A stretch of DNA of 64,000 bases from Microlunatus phosphovorus NM-1 (GTDB taxonomy: Bacteria > Actinomycetota > Actinomycetes > Propionibacteriales > Propionibacteriaceae), in the NCBI RefSeq assembly GCF_000270245.1, contig NC_015635.1:1922001-1986000 (forward strand). The letters are read 5' to 3'. Numbering within the stretch: the first letter of the stretch is position 1; each line of letters opens with the position of its first letter. Below are positions 28,118 to 36,645 of this stretch, in pieces. Both the position numbers and the translations under genes were made by a program. The notes under the pieces are model-generated. The model saw nothing but the letters and a program-made list of their open reading frames with translations. It had not been told where the DNA came from and did not search any database.

Positions 28118-29425
28118 TCAGTTGACGCGGATGGCGACCGCGGTGCCGTGGGCGGGCAGGTCCTCGGCGTTGGCGAGGTTCACCACGTGCGCCGCGACCT
28201 CGTTGAGCGCCGCCTCGTCGTACTCGATCAGGTGGACTCCGCGGAGGAACGTCTGGACTGACAGGCCGCTGGAGTGGGTGGCCGCGCCGCCGGTCGGCAG
28301 CACGTGGTTGGATCCGGCGCAGTAGTCGCCGAGCGAGACCGGGGCGAAGTCCCCGACGAAGATCGCCCCGGCGCTGGTGACCCGGCGGGCCACGGCAGCG
28401 GCGTCCCGGGTGTGGATCTCCAGGTGCTCGGCGGCGTACGCGTCGACCACCCGCAGTCCGGTGTCCAGATCGTCGACGATCAGGATCGCCGACTGCTGTC
28501 CGCCGAGTGCCTCGGTGATCCGCTCGGTGTGCTTGGCCGCGGCGACCTGGGTCTCCAGCGCCACGGAGACGGCCGCTGCCAGTTCGGGACTGGTGGTGAC
28601 CAGCACGGAGGCGGCGATGACGTCATGCTCGGCCTGGCTGATCAGGTCGGCGGCCACCCACTCGGCGTTGGCGCTGTCATCGGCCAGGATCGCGATCTCG
28701 GTGGGCCCGGCCTCGGAGTCGATGCCGATGACCCCGCGCAGGGCGCGCTTGGCTGCGGCGACCCAGATGTTGCCAGGGCCGGTGACCATGGCGACCGGGC
28801 GGCAGATCCAGTCTCGGTCGGCGTTGCGGACTCCGTACGCGAATGCCGCCACCGCCTGGGCGCCGCCCATCGCGTACACCTCGTCGACGCCCAGCAGCTC
28901 GGCGGCGGCCAGGATGGTCGGGTGCGGCCAGCCGTCGTTGTCGGCCTGGGGTGGGGAGGCGATGGCGAGCGAACCGACACCGGCCTCTTGGGCGGCGACC
29001 ACGTTCATCACGACCGAGCTCGGGTAGACGGCGCGGCCGCCCGGCACATACAGCCCGACCCGCTCGACGGGCAGCCAGCGCTCGGTCACCCGGGCACCGT
29101 TGCCGAGCACCGTGGTGTGCTCCTCGCGACGCTGATCGGCGTGCACCAACCGGGCGCGTCGGATGGACTCGGCCAAAGCGGCGCGGACCTCGGGATCCAG
29201 GCTGGACAGCGCTTCGTTCAAGACGTCGGCCGGCACCCGTAGCGCCGGCGGCCGGATCCCGTCGAACGCCTCCGCGTACTCGTTCAGCGCCTCGACGCCA
29301 CGAGTGCGGACGGCCTCGATGATCGGCTGCACCTTGGTCAGGGCGGCGTCGACGTTCAGTCCGGCGCGAGGGACGACGTCCTCGAGCTCGAAACTGGTGC
29401 CGCGCAGATCGCGAACGGTGATCAT
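28118..29425 (-). CDS. hisD: histidinol dehydrogenase
   Basis: HisD performs the last two steps of histidine synthesis, oxidising histidinol to histidine with two NAD and a bound zinc. The 435-residue protein shows the [18 protein letters not shown] loop, the [15 protein letters not shown] loop, [20 protein letters not shown] and [18 protein letters not shown] with its catalytic and metal His residues. It reads as a true HisD and not a sulfopropanediol-type paralogue. ATG at 29425 follows GAAAGGGAGC; the longer in-frame start would pass through the promoter. It is separated from other his genes and faces a TetR gene across a palindrome. Confidence 0.93.
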   Translation of the reverse strand: MITVRDLRGTSFELEDVVPRAGLNVDAALTKVQPIIEAVRTRGVEALNEYAEAFDGIRPPALRVPADVLNEALSSLDPEVRAALAESIRRARLVHADQRREEHTTVLGNGARVTERWLPVERVGLYVPGGRAVYPSSVVMNVVAAQEAGVGSLAIASPPQADNDGWPHPTILAAAELLGVDEVYAMGGAQAVAAFAYGVRNADRDWICRPVAMVTGPGNIWVAAAKRALRGVIGIDSEAGPTEIAILADDSANAEWVAADLISQAEHDVIAASVLVTTSPELAAAVSVALETQVAAAKHTERITEALGGQQSAILIVDDLDTGLRVVDAYAAEHLEIHTRDAAAVARRVTSAGAIFVGDFAPVSLGDYCAGSNHVLPTGGAATHSSGLSVQTFLRGVHLIEYDEAALNEVAAHVVNLANAEDLPAHGTAVAIRVN

Positions 29426-29518
29426 CGTGCTCCCTTTCGGTGGGGTTCGGGACTCGCCTGGCTCTGCGGCAGCCGTGGCGTCCCTGGTCACGTCGGCGAT
29501 CTGGCTCCGAGATCTGAC

Positions 29519-29552
29519 TTTGACCAAATGTTCAATTTGAACAAGTGTCAAA
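29519..29552. promoter_or_regulatory. nested palindrome between hisD and tetR genes
   Basis: Outer arms TTTGAC/GTCAAA and inner arms TGTTCA/TGAACA (spacer ATT) form a nested inverted repeat about 42 bases upstream of the TetR GTG. This is the expected shape of an operator for autoregulation and control of hisD-permease. Confidence 0.7.
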
Positions 29553-29594
29553 GTCGCGGGCGGGATTGTCAAGACCCGATGGCATGATGATCGG

Positions 29595-30218
29595 GTGGGA
29601 CGCGACGGAGCACAGACCAGTCGCCGCGTCTTGGATGCCGTCGGGCGGATCGTCGCTGCGCGTGGCCTGGAGGGCATCCGGATCCGCGAGATCGCGGCCG
29701 AGGCTGAGCTGTCACCGGGTTCGGTGCTCTACCACTTTCCCGATCACAGCCAGCTGCTCTATGCCGTGCACGTCGACACGGTGCGCCGCTATGTCGAGGG
29801 CCGGGCTGCTGCGGCGGCGGTCACCGATGCCACTACCGACGCTGCTCAGCGACTGCTGGCGGTGATGCGCGCCGGCGTACCGCCGTGGGCCAACGAGCAC
29901 GTCATCCGGCTGCTCTACGGGCTGCACGATCTGGCCCGGCGGAGCCAGGAGCACGCCGATCTGCTCACCGAGCTGTGGCGGGACGAGCAGGCGTTGTACG
30001 TGGAGATCATCCGGGCTGGGATGGCGGACGGGATCTTCGCGGTGGACGGGACGCCGGAGGAGGTGGCCGCCGGTCTGCTGGCGCTGGAGGACGGGCTGGT
30101 GCTGCACCGGATCAGCAACAACTCCGAGATCTCCAGCGACCGGGCGGTCGCCGTCTTCGCCGGCATTGCCGCCGAACAGCTGAGTTGTCCGCGCCTCGCC
30201 GAGTACGCCGCCGGCTGA
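29595..30218 (+). CDS. TetR family transcriptional regulator (BetI-like C-terminus)
   Basis: A 207-residue repressor. The N-terminal helix-turn-helix reads [20 protein letters not shown] followed by [11 protein letters not shown]. The C-terminal domain, with [17 protein letters not shown], resembles the TetR_C_6/BetI group. GTG at 29595 gives the standard N-terminus, and the ATG at 29585 is out of frame. Its operator is probably the palindrome just upstream, which suggests control of the divergent hisD and amino-acid permease. The ligand is unknown. Confidence 0.85.
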   Translation: MGRDGAQTSRRVLDAVGRIVAARGLEGIRIREIAAEAELSPGSVLYHFPDHSQLLYAVHVDTVRRYVEGRAAAAAVTDATTDAAQRLLAVMRAGVPPWANEHVIRLLYGLHDLARRSQEHADLLTELWRDEQALYVEIIRAGMADGIFAVDGTPEEVAAGLLALEDGLVLHRISNNSEISSDRAVAVFAGIAAEQLSCPRLAEYAAG

Positions 30219-30245
30219 TGCTCTTGCTCGGTTACCCTTCCGAGG

Positions 30246-30502
30246 ATGCTCATCGTCGAGAACCTGTTCTTGCTGCTGATGGATGCCGATGGCGACCGGC
30301 CGTGCCGGGGATGCCTCGTCTGACAGGGTTCAATGCCGCGCTCATCGCCGACCTTCAGCTCGCCGGACGGGTTCAGGTGCGGCGACGCCTGGACGCGGTG
30401 CTGGACCATCCGACCGCCAGCGGATCTGCCCTGATTCGGACGGTGCGGAACCTGCGCCTCGCCACCCCGACGATCCCCGGCAACACCTGGGGAGTCGTCT
30501 GA
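30246..30502 (+). pseudogene. GPP34 (GOLPH3-like) gene remnant, frameshifted and truncated
   Basis: From ATG 30246 the frame encodes MLIVENLFLLLMDADGDRP, the usual opening of actinobacterial GPP34 proteins, and then stops after 26 codons. In another frame from about 30300 the family continues (VPGMPRLTGFNAALIAD, LQLAGRVQV) followed by RRRLDAVLDHPTASGSALIR. One missing base near 30300 explains the shift. The joined product would be about 85 residues against roughly 200-220 for the family, so the middle has also been lost. The 285 bases after the TetR gene hold nothing else. Confidence 0.6.
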
Positions 30503-30503
30503 C

Positions 30504-32255
30504 CTACCCGGACGGCTGCCCGGCACGGCCGCGTGGAGCCAGGTTGGCGGCCGAGACGGCGAGCACGGAGAGGGCGATCAGCGCCAGGGTCGGCGCGAGC
30601 ACCGCCCAAGGGGCGCGTTCCACGTACGGCATTCCCTCGCCCAGGATGAGTCCCCACTCTGGCTGGGGTGGCTGCGGACCCAGGCCGAGGAACCCCAGCC
30701 CGGCGATGGCCAGCGCGATCCCGGGCAGCCGGAGCATCGCGTGCCGGGTCACCGGACCGAGCACGGCCGGCAGCACGTAGGACAGCAGCACGCTGGCGGC
30801 GCCGACCCCCAGCACCGGAGCGATGCGTACGTGCGGTTGGCCTCGGGTCTCTTCGGCCAGCGCGGCGGTGTGCGCGGCCAACGGAGCCCAGCAGGTGAGG
30901 GCCACCGCGATCGCGGCACCGACCAGGCTGCCGCCGGCGACCGCCGCAACAAGCAGCCCCGCGATCACCGGTGGCATCGCGTTGGTCACCTCGATCGGGC
31001 CCGCGCCGATCCGCGGCACCAGCCCGACCACCAGACCGATCAGCAGGCAGACGAAGACCACCACCAGAGCAGCGGTCACCGTGGTCACCACCCCGTGCGA
31101 CACCCGTGCCAACAGATCCCGGCCGGAGGCATCGGCACCCAGCGGAGCGGCGGCGCTGGGCGGGGCGAGCCGGGGGAGCGTCGAGGCGTAGGGGTCTCGA
31201 CTGATGCCGGCGATCACCAAGCCGATCAGCAACGCGGTCATGACGCCCGGCACGATCCAGGCCGTCCGACCCGAGGCAGTCCGCGGCGCCGAGGCCGGCA
31301 GTTGACCGGCCGCAAGCGCCGGGCCGAGCAGCCATCGGCGGGCGAGTGCACCCGCACCGCCCAGTAGCAAGGCGATGACCATCAGCAGCAGAATGCCGAC
31401 CTGCAGAGTCGGCAGATCCTGGGCCACGGCCGCGCCGAGTGTGGCCCGGCCCAGTCCGGGGATCGCGAAGACCCGCTCGACCGCCACCGCGCCGCCCAAC
31501 AACCCAACCAGGGTGAGGGCCAGCTGGCTGGTGATCGAGGGCACCGTCCGGCGGACCGCAGCGAGCACGATCGCGGCGGAGGAGTACCCGGCCACCTGCC
31601 AGGTGACCACCCACGGCTCGGCGAAGGTGGTCGCCAGTCCATCGGCGAGCAGTCTGCCCATCAGCCCACCGGCCGGTAGTCCCATCGCGAGGGCGGGCAG
31701 GATGGCGTACTGCAGGCCCTCCCAGCCGTACGGCGGCAGCCAGCCGAGACCAACCGCGACCACGACCAACAGCGCCGTGGCGAGCAGGAACTCCGGCAGC
31801 GCTGTCAACGCCACCGCGCCCATGCCCGAGGTCCGGGCATCCTTGCCTGCCAGGCCGCGCCGGATGGTCGGGATGCACATCAGCCCGGCGACCACGAGGG
31901 CGACCAGGGCGGCGAACACCATCAGCGTGAGCGATACCCCCAGCGCGGTGAGCATGCCGGGCAATACCGGCCGACCCGAGACCCAAGACAGACCGGCGTC
32001 GCCCCGCAGCAGCCCGGCCAGCCAGCGACCGAACATGGTGACCGGTCCGGCATCCAGCCCGAGCTGGGTGCGGATCGCCTCGAGAGCTTCCGGGGTGGCC
32101 TCCTGCTCGGCCGAACGGGCCCGCAGGATGGTCCGGGCCGGATCGGCGCCGGACAGCCACGGCAATGCGCCGATCAGCACGATCACCGCGGCCGTGGTGA
32201 GGACGCGGGAGCCGGCCGTGATCAGCCCGGGCCACCGCTGCAACGTCGCGATCAC
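30504..32255 (-). CDS. fused DppB-DppC-type ABC permease
   Basis: A 583-residue protein joins two peptide/nickel-type permeases that are normally separate. Residues 1-310 correspond to DppB (AIRTQLGLDAGPVTMFGRWL, GDAGLSWVSGRPV, TALPEFLLA, VERVFAIPGLGRATL). Residues 320-583 correspond to DppC (LGADASGRDLLARVSHG, a cytosolic coupling loop, FLGLGPQPPQPEWG). GTG at 32255 follows AGGGA and lies 13 bases after the binding-protein stop; the 25-residue extension to 32330 would overlap that gene. It is the membrane part of an importer whose ATPases and lipoprotein are upstream. Confidence 0.87.
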   Translation of the reverse strand: MIATLQRWPGLITAGSRVLTTAAVIVLIGALPWLSGADPARTILRARSAEQEATPEALEAIRTQLGLDAGPVTMFGRWLAGLLRGDAGLSWVSGRPVLPGMLTALGVSLTLMVFAALVALVVAGLMCIPTIRRGLAGKDARTSGMGAVALTALPEFLLATALLVVVAVGLGWLPPYGWEGLQYAILPALAMGLPAGGLMGRLLADGLATTFAEPWVVTWQVAGYSSAAIVLAAVRRTVPSITSQLALTLVGLLGGAVAVERVFAIPGLGRATLGAAVAQDLPTLQVGILLLMVIALLLGGAGALARRWLLGPALAAGQLPASAPRTASGRTAWIVPGVMTALLIGLVIAGISRDPYASTLPRLAPPSAAAPLGADASGRDLLARVSHGVVTTVTAALVVVFVCLLIGLVVGLVPRIGAGPIEVTNAMPPVIAGLLVAAVAGGSLVGAAIAVALTCWAPLAAHTAALAEETRGQPHVRIAPVLGVGAASVLLSYVLPAVLGPVTRHAMLRLPGIALAIAGLGFLGLGPQPPQPEWGLILGEGMPYVERAPWAVLAPTLALIALSVLAVSAANLAPRGRAGQPSG

Positions 32256-32268
32256 CGACGGTCCCTGC

Positions 32269-33877
32269 TCAGCGGTTGACGGCCGTGCCGGGCAGCACCA
32301 GCTGCCGCTCACGAGGATCGCGCGCCGCATCGGACAGACCCGACGCCTCGCCCTGGATCACCCGCTCGTGCAGCATCGGTACGGCGGCATGCGTGTCGAG
32401 CACGGCCCGTTCGGCGGCCATGATCGCGGTCCGTCGCTCGGGTCCGGGAGCGGTCTCGGAGGCCTGCTGGATCGCGGCATCCACGCCCTTGTCGCAGAGC
32501 TGGGAGATGTTGAACGATCCGTCGCAGGCGAAATCGCTGTACAGGTACGCGACCGGGTCACCCGAATCGAGGACGGTCGCCCGGGACAGGATGAAGGCGT
32601 CGAACTTCCCGGCCAGCGCGTCGGACTCGATCTGGGCGTACTCGCGTACGTCCTGCTTGACCTTGAAGCCGGCGGCCTCCAACTGCTGCTGCAACTGCAC
32701 TGCCACCTCCGGCAGCTCGGGCCGATCCGTGAAGGTGCCGATGGTGATCGATGCGCCGTCCGCGTTGCCCGGCGACGGGGCAGTGGTGGGCTGGCGGAGG
32801 TCGGCCGCCCAGGGCAGCGCCGGTCCGAGCAGGCCCTGAGCAATATCGGCCCGACCCTCATAGACGGTGTCGACGATGGTCTTCCGATTGATCGCGGCCG
32901 CGGCAATCTCCCGGTTCTTCGCGTCGGCGAACGGTCCCTTCTCGGTGTTCAGATAGAGGGTGTTGGTCCGTGGCATCGGCACCTCGTGTACCAGCGCCTG
33001 GTCCAGCAGCGGAGCCTGGGCGACCGGAATGGCCTCGACCAGATCGGCCGTACCGGTGCGCAGGGCAGCCGCCCGAGCCGCGCCATCGGGCACGAAGTCC
33101 GCGTCGATGCCCGGAGCCGCCGCCTTGGTGCCCCAGTAGCCGTCGTACCGGTCCAGGTGCGCACTGCTGGTGCCGTTCACCGAGGTGAGGAGGAACGGGC
33201 CGGTGCCGGCACCGATCGGGTCGACCACACCGTTCTTCCCGTACGCCTTCGCCGCCAGGATCGACAACTGCGGGCTGGACAGGCGCTGCGGCAGCAGCGG
33301 ATCGATGTCGGAGGTCGTGATCTTGACCGTGTCGTCGCCGACCGCCGTGATCTTCAGCTCGGTGCCGTCCAGGATGCGCGGCTTCGGGCTGGCCTTGGTG
33401 GCCGCGGTGAGGCTGGCGACGACCCGCTCGGCGGTCAGCGGCGTGCCGTCGTGGAAGGTCACGCCGGAGCGGATGATGAACTCCCAGGTATGCGGGTCGG
33501 TCTGCTTCCACTCGGTGGCCAGGGCGGGTTGGGCATCGCCGTTGGGATCCAGCACGATCAGGGTCTCGGCGGTCTGCCAGCGCGACAGCTTGAAGGCGTC
33601 GTCGCTCAGTGGCGTGAGGCCGGAGCGGGGCGGTTGCAGCATTGCCAGCCGGATCCGCTGGGAACCCTCGCCGGAGCCGGAGCTGTCGGACTGGGCCGGA
33701 GTGAAGCACCCGGTGAGGGCCAGGGCCGCCGTGGTGCAGACCGCAGCCAGTGCAGCGCGACGAAAGTGAGGTGCTCGTTGCCGGAGTGACAGCGCAGACG
33801 GGGATGGGGCAGACGGGGATGGGGCAGACGGGGATGGGGCAGACGGGGATGGGGCAGACGGGGATGGGGGTAGTCAC
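32269..33877 (-). CDS. peptide/metallophore-type ABC substrate-binding lipoprotein, start out of frame
   Basis: An SBP_bac_5 (cluster C) binding protein with LIVLDPNGDAQPALATEW, WEFIIRSGVTFHDGTPL, GTGPFLLTSVN and DSGDPVAYLY. The lipoprotein signal (RRAALAAVCTTAALALTGC) is in this frame near 33712. Upstream the frame has no ATG, GTG or TTG before a stop at 33874-33876. The only well-placed start, GTG at 33877 after GAAGGAAG, is one base out of frame. Removing one base from the C5 tract at 33866-33870 would join them through five Pro/Ser-rich 15-base repeats. Possibilities are phase variation, a mutation or a sequence error; ATG 33642 would give a protein without export signal. Confidence 0.75.
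33796..33870. repeat. five tandem 15-bp repeats at the start of the binding-protein gene
   Basis: AGACGGGGATGGGGC is repeated five times, the last copy ending in G5 (C5 on the coding strand). It lies between the putative GTG start and the lipoprotein signal. The unit length is a multiple of three, so copy-number change alone does not alter frame; the homopolymer can. Confidence 0.9.
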
Positions 33878-33956
33878 AGATCTTCCTTCGTTCTTTGTCA
33901 TGGTTTGGCTTTGAGGGTGGGGTCTCGCAGGTTTGGCCAGGCCTGGTCAGGTTTGA

Positions 33957-34772
33957 TCAGGCAGGGACGGGGAGCCGCGGCACGGCGGCCAGCAGCCGAC
34001 GGGTGGCCGGGTGCTCCGGTTGGCTGAAGAGCTGGGTGGTGGGTCCGGCTTCGGCGATCCGGCCCTGATCGAGGACGATCACCCGCTGACACAGGTGCAC
34101 GACCGCGGCCAGGTCATGCGAGACCAGCAGCAGCGCTGTGCCCTGTTCGGCGTGCAGCCGGGCCAGCACCTCGAGGATCTGGCGACGCAACGGCAGATCG
34201 AGACCGCTGACCGGCTCGTCGGCGATCAGCAGGCGCGGCCGGGTGACGATCGCTCTGGCAATGGCCACCCGCTGGGCCTGGCCGCCGGAGATCTCGCCGG
34301 GGCGCCGGGCGGCCAGCGCAGGATCCAGCCCGACCTGTTCGAGGGCGTCGGCGACCAGCTCGGCGTGGTTGCCGTCGACCCCGAGCCGGCGCAGTGGCTC
34401 GGCGACCAGCTGGCGTACCGGTCGGCGTGGATCCAGCGAGGAAGCGGGATCCTGCGGCACGTACTGGACGAGTTGGCGGAACCACCGCAGTTGCCGTACC
34501 GAACCTGGCAGCACCGGTCGGCCCTGGCAGCTGACCGACCCCTCGTCGACGGGGTCGAGCGCCAGCAGACAGCGGGCGACCGTCGTCTTGCCGGCGCCGC
34601 TGCTGCCGACCAGCGCAATCGTCGCGCCTGCGTCGATGGGCATGGAGATGTCGTGCAGCACGGTACGCCAGCGCTCGCCGCCGCGGCGGAACAACGAACC
34701 GGGGATGCGATAGCGTCGGCTGACCTGGTCGAGCTGGGCGAACACCGAGCTTTGGGACTCCGTGGTCGTCAT
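33957..34772 (-). CDS. peptide/nickel-type ABC transporter ATP-binding protein (DppF-like)
   Basis: A 271-residue ATPase with Walker A GSSGAGKTT (near residue 53), Q-loop VPQDPASSLDP, signature ISGGQAQRVAIARAI, Walker B LLIADEP and H-loop VSHDL. The arrangement matches the second ATPase of Dpp/Opp/Nik importers. ATG at 34772 overlaps the upstream ATPase stop (ATGA). A longer reading frame to 35549 exists, but it is the shadow of the neighbouring gene. It precedes the binding-protein gene by about 80 bases. Confidence 0.9.
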   Translation of the reverse strand: MTTTESQSSVFAQLDQVSRRYRIPGSLFRRGGERWRTVLHDISMPIDAGATIALVGSSGAGKTTVARCLLALDPVDEGSVSCQGRPVLPGSVRQLRWFRQLVQYVPQDPASSLDPRRPVRQLVAEPLRRLGVDGNHAELVADALEQVGLDPALAARRPGEISGGQAQRVAIARAIVTRPRLLIADEPVSGLDLPLRRQILEVLARLHAEQGTALLLVSHDLAAVVHLCQRVIVLDQGRIAEAGPTTQLFSQPEHPATRRLLAAVPRLPVPA

Positions 34773-35644
34773 CGTGCCCACGCAGCCCGATCGGCTCGGA
34801 GGGTCTGATCGGTTGGCAGAGGCTGACTGGACGGCTGGGTCTGATCGGACGGCAGGGTCTGATCGGACGGCAGGGTCTGATCGGACGGCAGGGTCTGGGC
34901 GTATGCGGCGGCGGACAGTTCCTGGGTGTACGGATGCTTGGCCTGCCACAGCAACTCCGGCAACGGGCCCTCCTCGACGACCTGACCACTTGCCAGGACG
35001 ACCGCCCGCTCGCACAGGCTGGTGGCAACCGCCAGATCGTGGGTGATGAACACCAGTGCGGTGCCCGCCCCGACCTGTTGGCGGAGCACCTCGAGCACGG
35101 TGGCCTGGGCGACCACATCGAGGGCGGTTGTCGGCTCGTCGGCGACCAACACGCCGGGCCGGGAGGCCAGGGCGAGGGCGATGCAGACACGCTGTCGCTG
35201 GCCGCCGGACAACTGGCTCGGCACCCGGGACGCCATACCCGGCGTATCGAGGCCCACCGAGGCGAGCAGATCGTCGACTCCGCTGCGCACCGTCGCTGCC
35301 GGCACGCCGTGGCGGCGCAGCGTGGTGCCGATCTGCGAACCGATGGTGATCAGCGGGTGCAAGGCGGAGGCGGAGTCCTGGAACACCATCGCCACCCGGG
35401 CGTTGGCGGGACGCCGCGACGGCGGCCGTCCGGCCACATCGCATCCATCGACGAGGACCTGGCCGGACAGCGTCATCCCCGGCAGTGACTGACCGACGAC
35501 GGCGCGAGCGGTCAGGCTCTTCCCCGACCCTGAGGCCCCCAGCAGGCATAGCCGTTCACCGGGTTCGACCGAGAAGTCGACGCCGTCGACCAAGGTGCGG
35601 CCGTGGACCCGCATCGTCAAGTTGCGCACGACCAATCCGCTCAA
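34769..35644 (-). CDS. peptide/nickel-type ABC transporter ATP-binding protein (DppD-like)
   Basis: A 291-residue ATPase: Walker A GASGSGKS, Q-loop VFQDSASALHP, signature LSGGQRQRVCIALAL, Walker B VLVADEP and H-loop ITHDL. The C-terminus carries several repeats of QTLPSD encoded by 18-base tandem units, a disordered tail instead of the usual ligand-binding extension. TTG at 35644 is preferred because AGAAGGGGG lies six bases upstream; earlier codons run into the promoter. It is the first gene of the importer operon, and a Zur-like palindrome lies about 160 bases upstream. Confidence 0.87.
   Translation of the reverse strand: MSGLVVRNLTMRVHGRTLVDGVDFSVEPGERLCLLGASGSGKSLTARAVVGQSLPGMTLSGQVLVDGCDVAGRPPSRRPANARVAMVFQDSASALHPLITIGSQIGTTLRRHGVPAATVRSGVDDLLASVGLDTPGMASRVPSQLSGGQRQRVCIALALASRPGVLVADEPTTALDVVAQATVLEVLRQQVGAGTALVFITHDLAVATSLCERAVVLASGQVVEEGPLPELLWQAKHPYTQELSAAAYAQTLPSDQTLPSDQTLPSDQTQPSSQPLPTDQTLRADRAAWAR
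34839..34892. repeat. three perfect 18-bp tandem repeats in the ATPase 3' end
   Basis: GTCTGATCGGACGGCAGG occurs three times in a row, with diverged copies on both sides. It encodes the QTLPSD tail repeats. Confidence 0.9.
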
Positions 35645-35804
35645 CTGACGCCCCCTTCTGTTGTGGGTGGAACTCGTGACTGCAGATCTCGTTCCCAGGA
35701 ACGGAAGTCCGGCATGGAAACGGGAGTCATTGTCAACAGATAGTGGCCGAGCATAGAGCAGGCGAGTCGATCTCGTCACGCCAGTCCACGAGTGCCGGTG
35801 GGTT

Positions 35805-35819
35805 TGACAATCATTGTCA
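35805..35819. promoter_or_regulatory. probable Zur operator between ABC importer and methyltransferase
   Basis: TGACAAT-C-ATTGTCA is a perfect 15-base palindrome matching the general actinobacterial Zur-box form and related to the box at 24336. It lies in the divergent promoter region. Another half-site (ATTGTCA) occurs near 35730. Confidence 0.7.
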
Positions 35820-35885
35820 TTCAGTTACGGTGTGGCAAGCCCAGTCCTGCGAATCACACTCATTGGAGACCGTAAGGAGATGCCC

Positions 35886-36644
35886 GTGTCGCCACGTCCG
35901 GTGCTGAGCAGTGGTGCGTCGAAGGTCGACGAGTACGCGGCCACGGCCGGCGCGTACGACCTCTTTGCGGCTCCCTATCGGTCGGTGCAGTTGGCTGCGC
36001 TTGACGAACTGATGCCGAGGCTGCGGCCGGAGGTGGGGCCGATCCTCGACATCGGGGCGGGATCTGGTGTGAACGCCGCTGTCATGCTCGATCGCCTCTC
36101 CGACGCGCGGGTAGTCGCCCTGGAACCGAGCCGGGCGATGCGCTCGCTGATCCTGTCGCGGATTGCTGCGCACTCGGAGTGGTATCGACGGGTCACAGTC
36201 CGACCGGAGGACTTCTTCTCCGCGTCACTGCCCGAACGTATCGGCGGCGCGATCCTGCTTGGTGTCATCGGGCATTTCGATCCCGGCGAGCGGGCCGCTG
36301 TGCTGGCCGAGCTCGCCGCCCGGCTGCCTGAGGGCGGTGCGGCGCTGCTCGATCTGCAGCAGCCCGAACGGCCGCGCCGGGTGGAGCCGTACGAGTTCAC
36401 GGCCGCGACGATCGGTGAGTTGAGCTACCGCGGGATCGCCGAGGCGTGGCCGGTCGACACTGAGCTGATGCGGTGGCGGATGAGCTACCTCTGCCTGGAG
36501 GGCGAGCGGGTGCTGACCGAGGACACGGCAGAGTACGAGTATCGGCATCCGGCTCCCGCCGTGGTGGCCGTCGAGGCTGAAGCGGTCGGTCTGAGCCTGG
36601 TGCCGCTGGCTGACGGAGTGCACTGGCTCGTAGAACGGGCGTAA
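35886..36644 (+). CDS. class I SAM-dependent methyltransferase
   Basis: A 252-residue methyltransferase. It begins SKVDEYAATAGAYDLFAAPY, with SAM motif I ILDIGAGSGVNAAV, acidic motif VVALEPSRAMR, GAILLGVIGHF and ALLDLQQPE. GTG 35886 is favoured because AAGGAG lies six bases upstream; an ATG at 35880 is too close to that site. The Zur-like palindrome about 65 bases upstream suggests expression under zinc limitation. With the divergent importer, the gene may modify or make a metal-binding small molecule, but this is inference; the acceptor is unknown. Confidence 0.75.
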   Translation: MSPRPVLSSGASKVDEYAATAGAYDLFAAPYRSVQLAALDELMPRLRPEVGPILDIGAGSGVNAAVMLDRLSDARVVALEPSRAMRSLILSRIAAHSEWYRRVTVRPEDFFSASLPERIGGAILLGVIGHFDPGERAAVLAELAARLPEGGAALLDLQQPERPRRVEPYEFTAATIGELSYRGIAEAWPVDTELMRWRMSYLCLEGERVLTEDTAEYEYRHPAPAVVAVEAEAVGLSLVPLADGVHWLVERA

Positions 36645-36645
36645 C

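Noticed and set aside
28118-29425. HisD as a sulfopropanediol or other dehydrogenase paralogue
   Set aside because: Active-site loops and length match genuine histidinol dehydrogenase; the odd context alone is not enough.
31375-33789. An 804-codon plus-strand frame
   Set aside because: It runs antisense through the permease and binding-protein genes, with Arg/Gly-rich composition and no motif; a high-GC shadow.
33957-35549. ATPase extended to 530 residues
   Set aside because: The extra N-terminus is the shadow of the overlapping DppD-like gene; ATG at 34772 fits the ATGA overlap.
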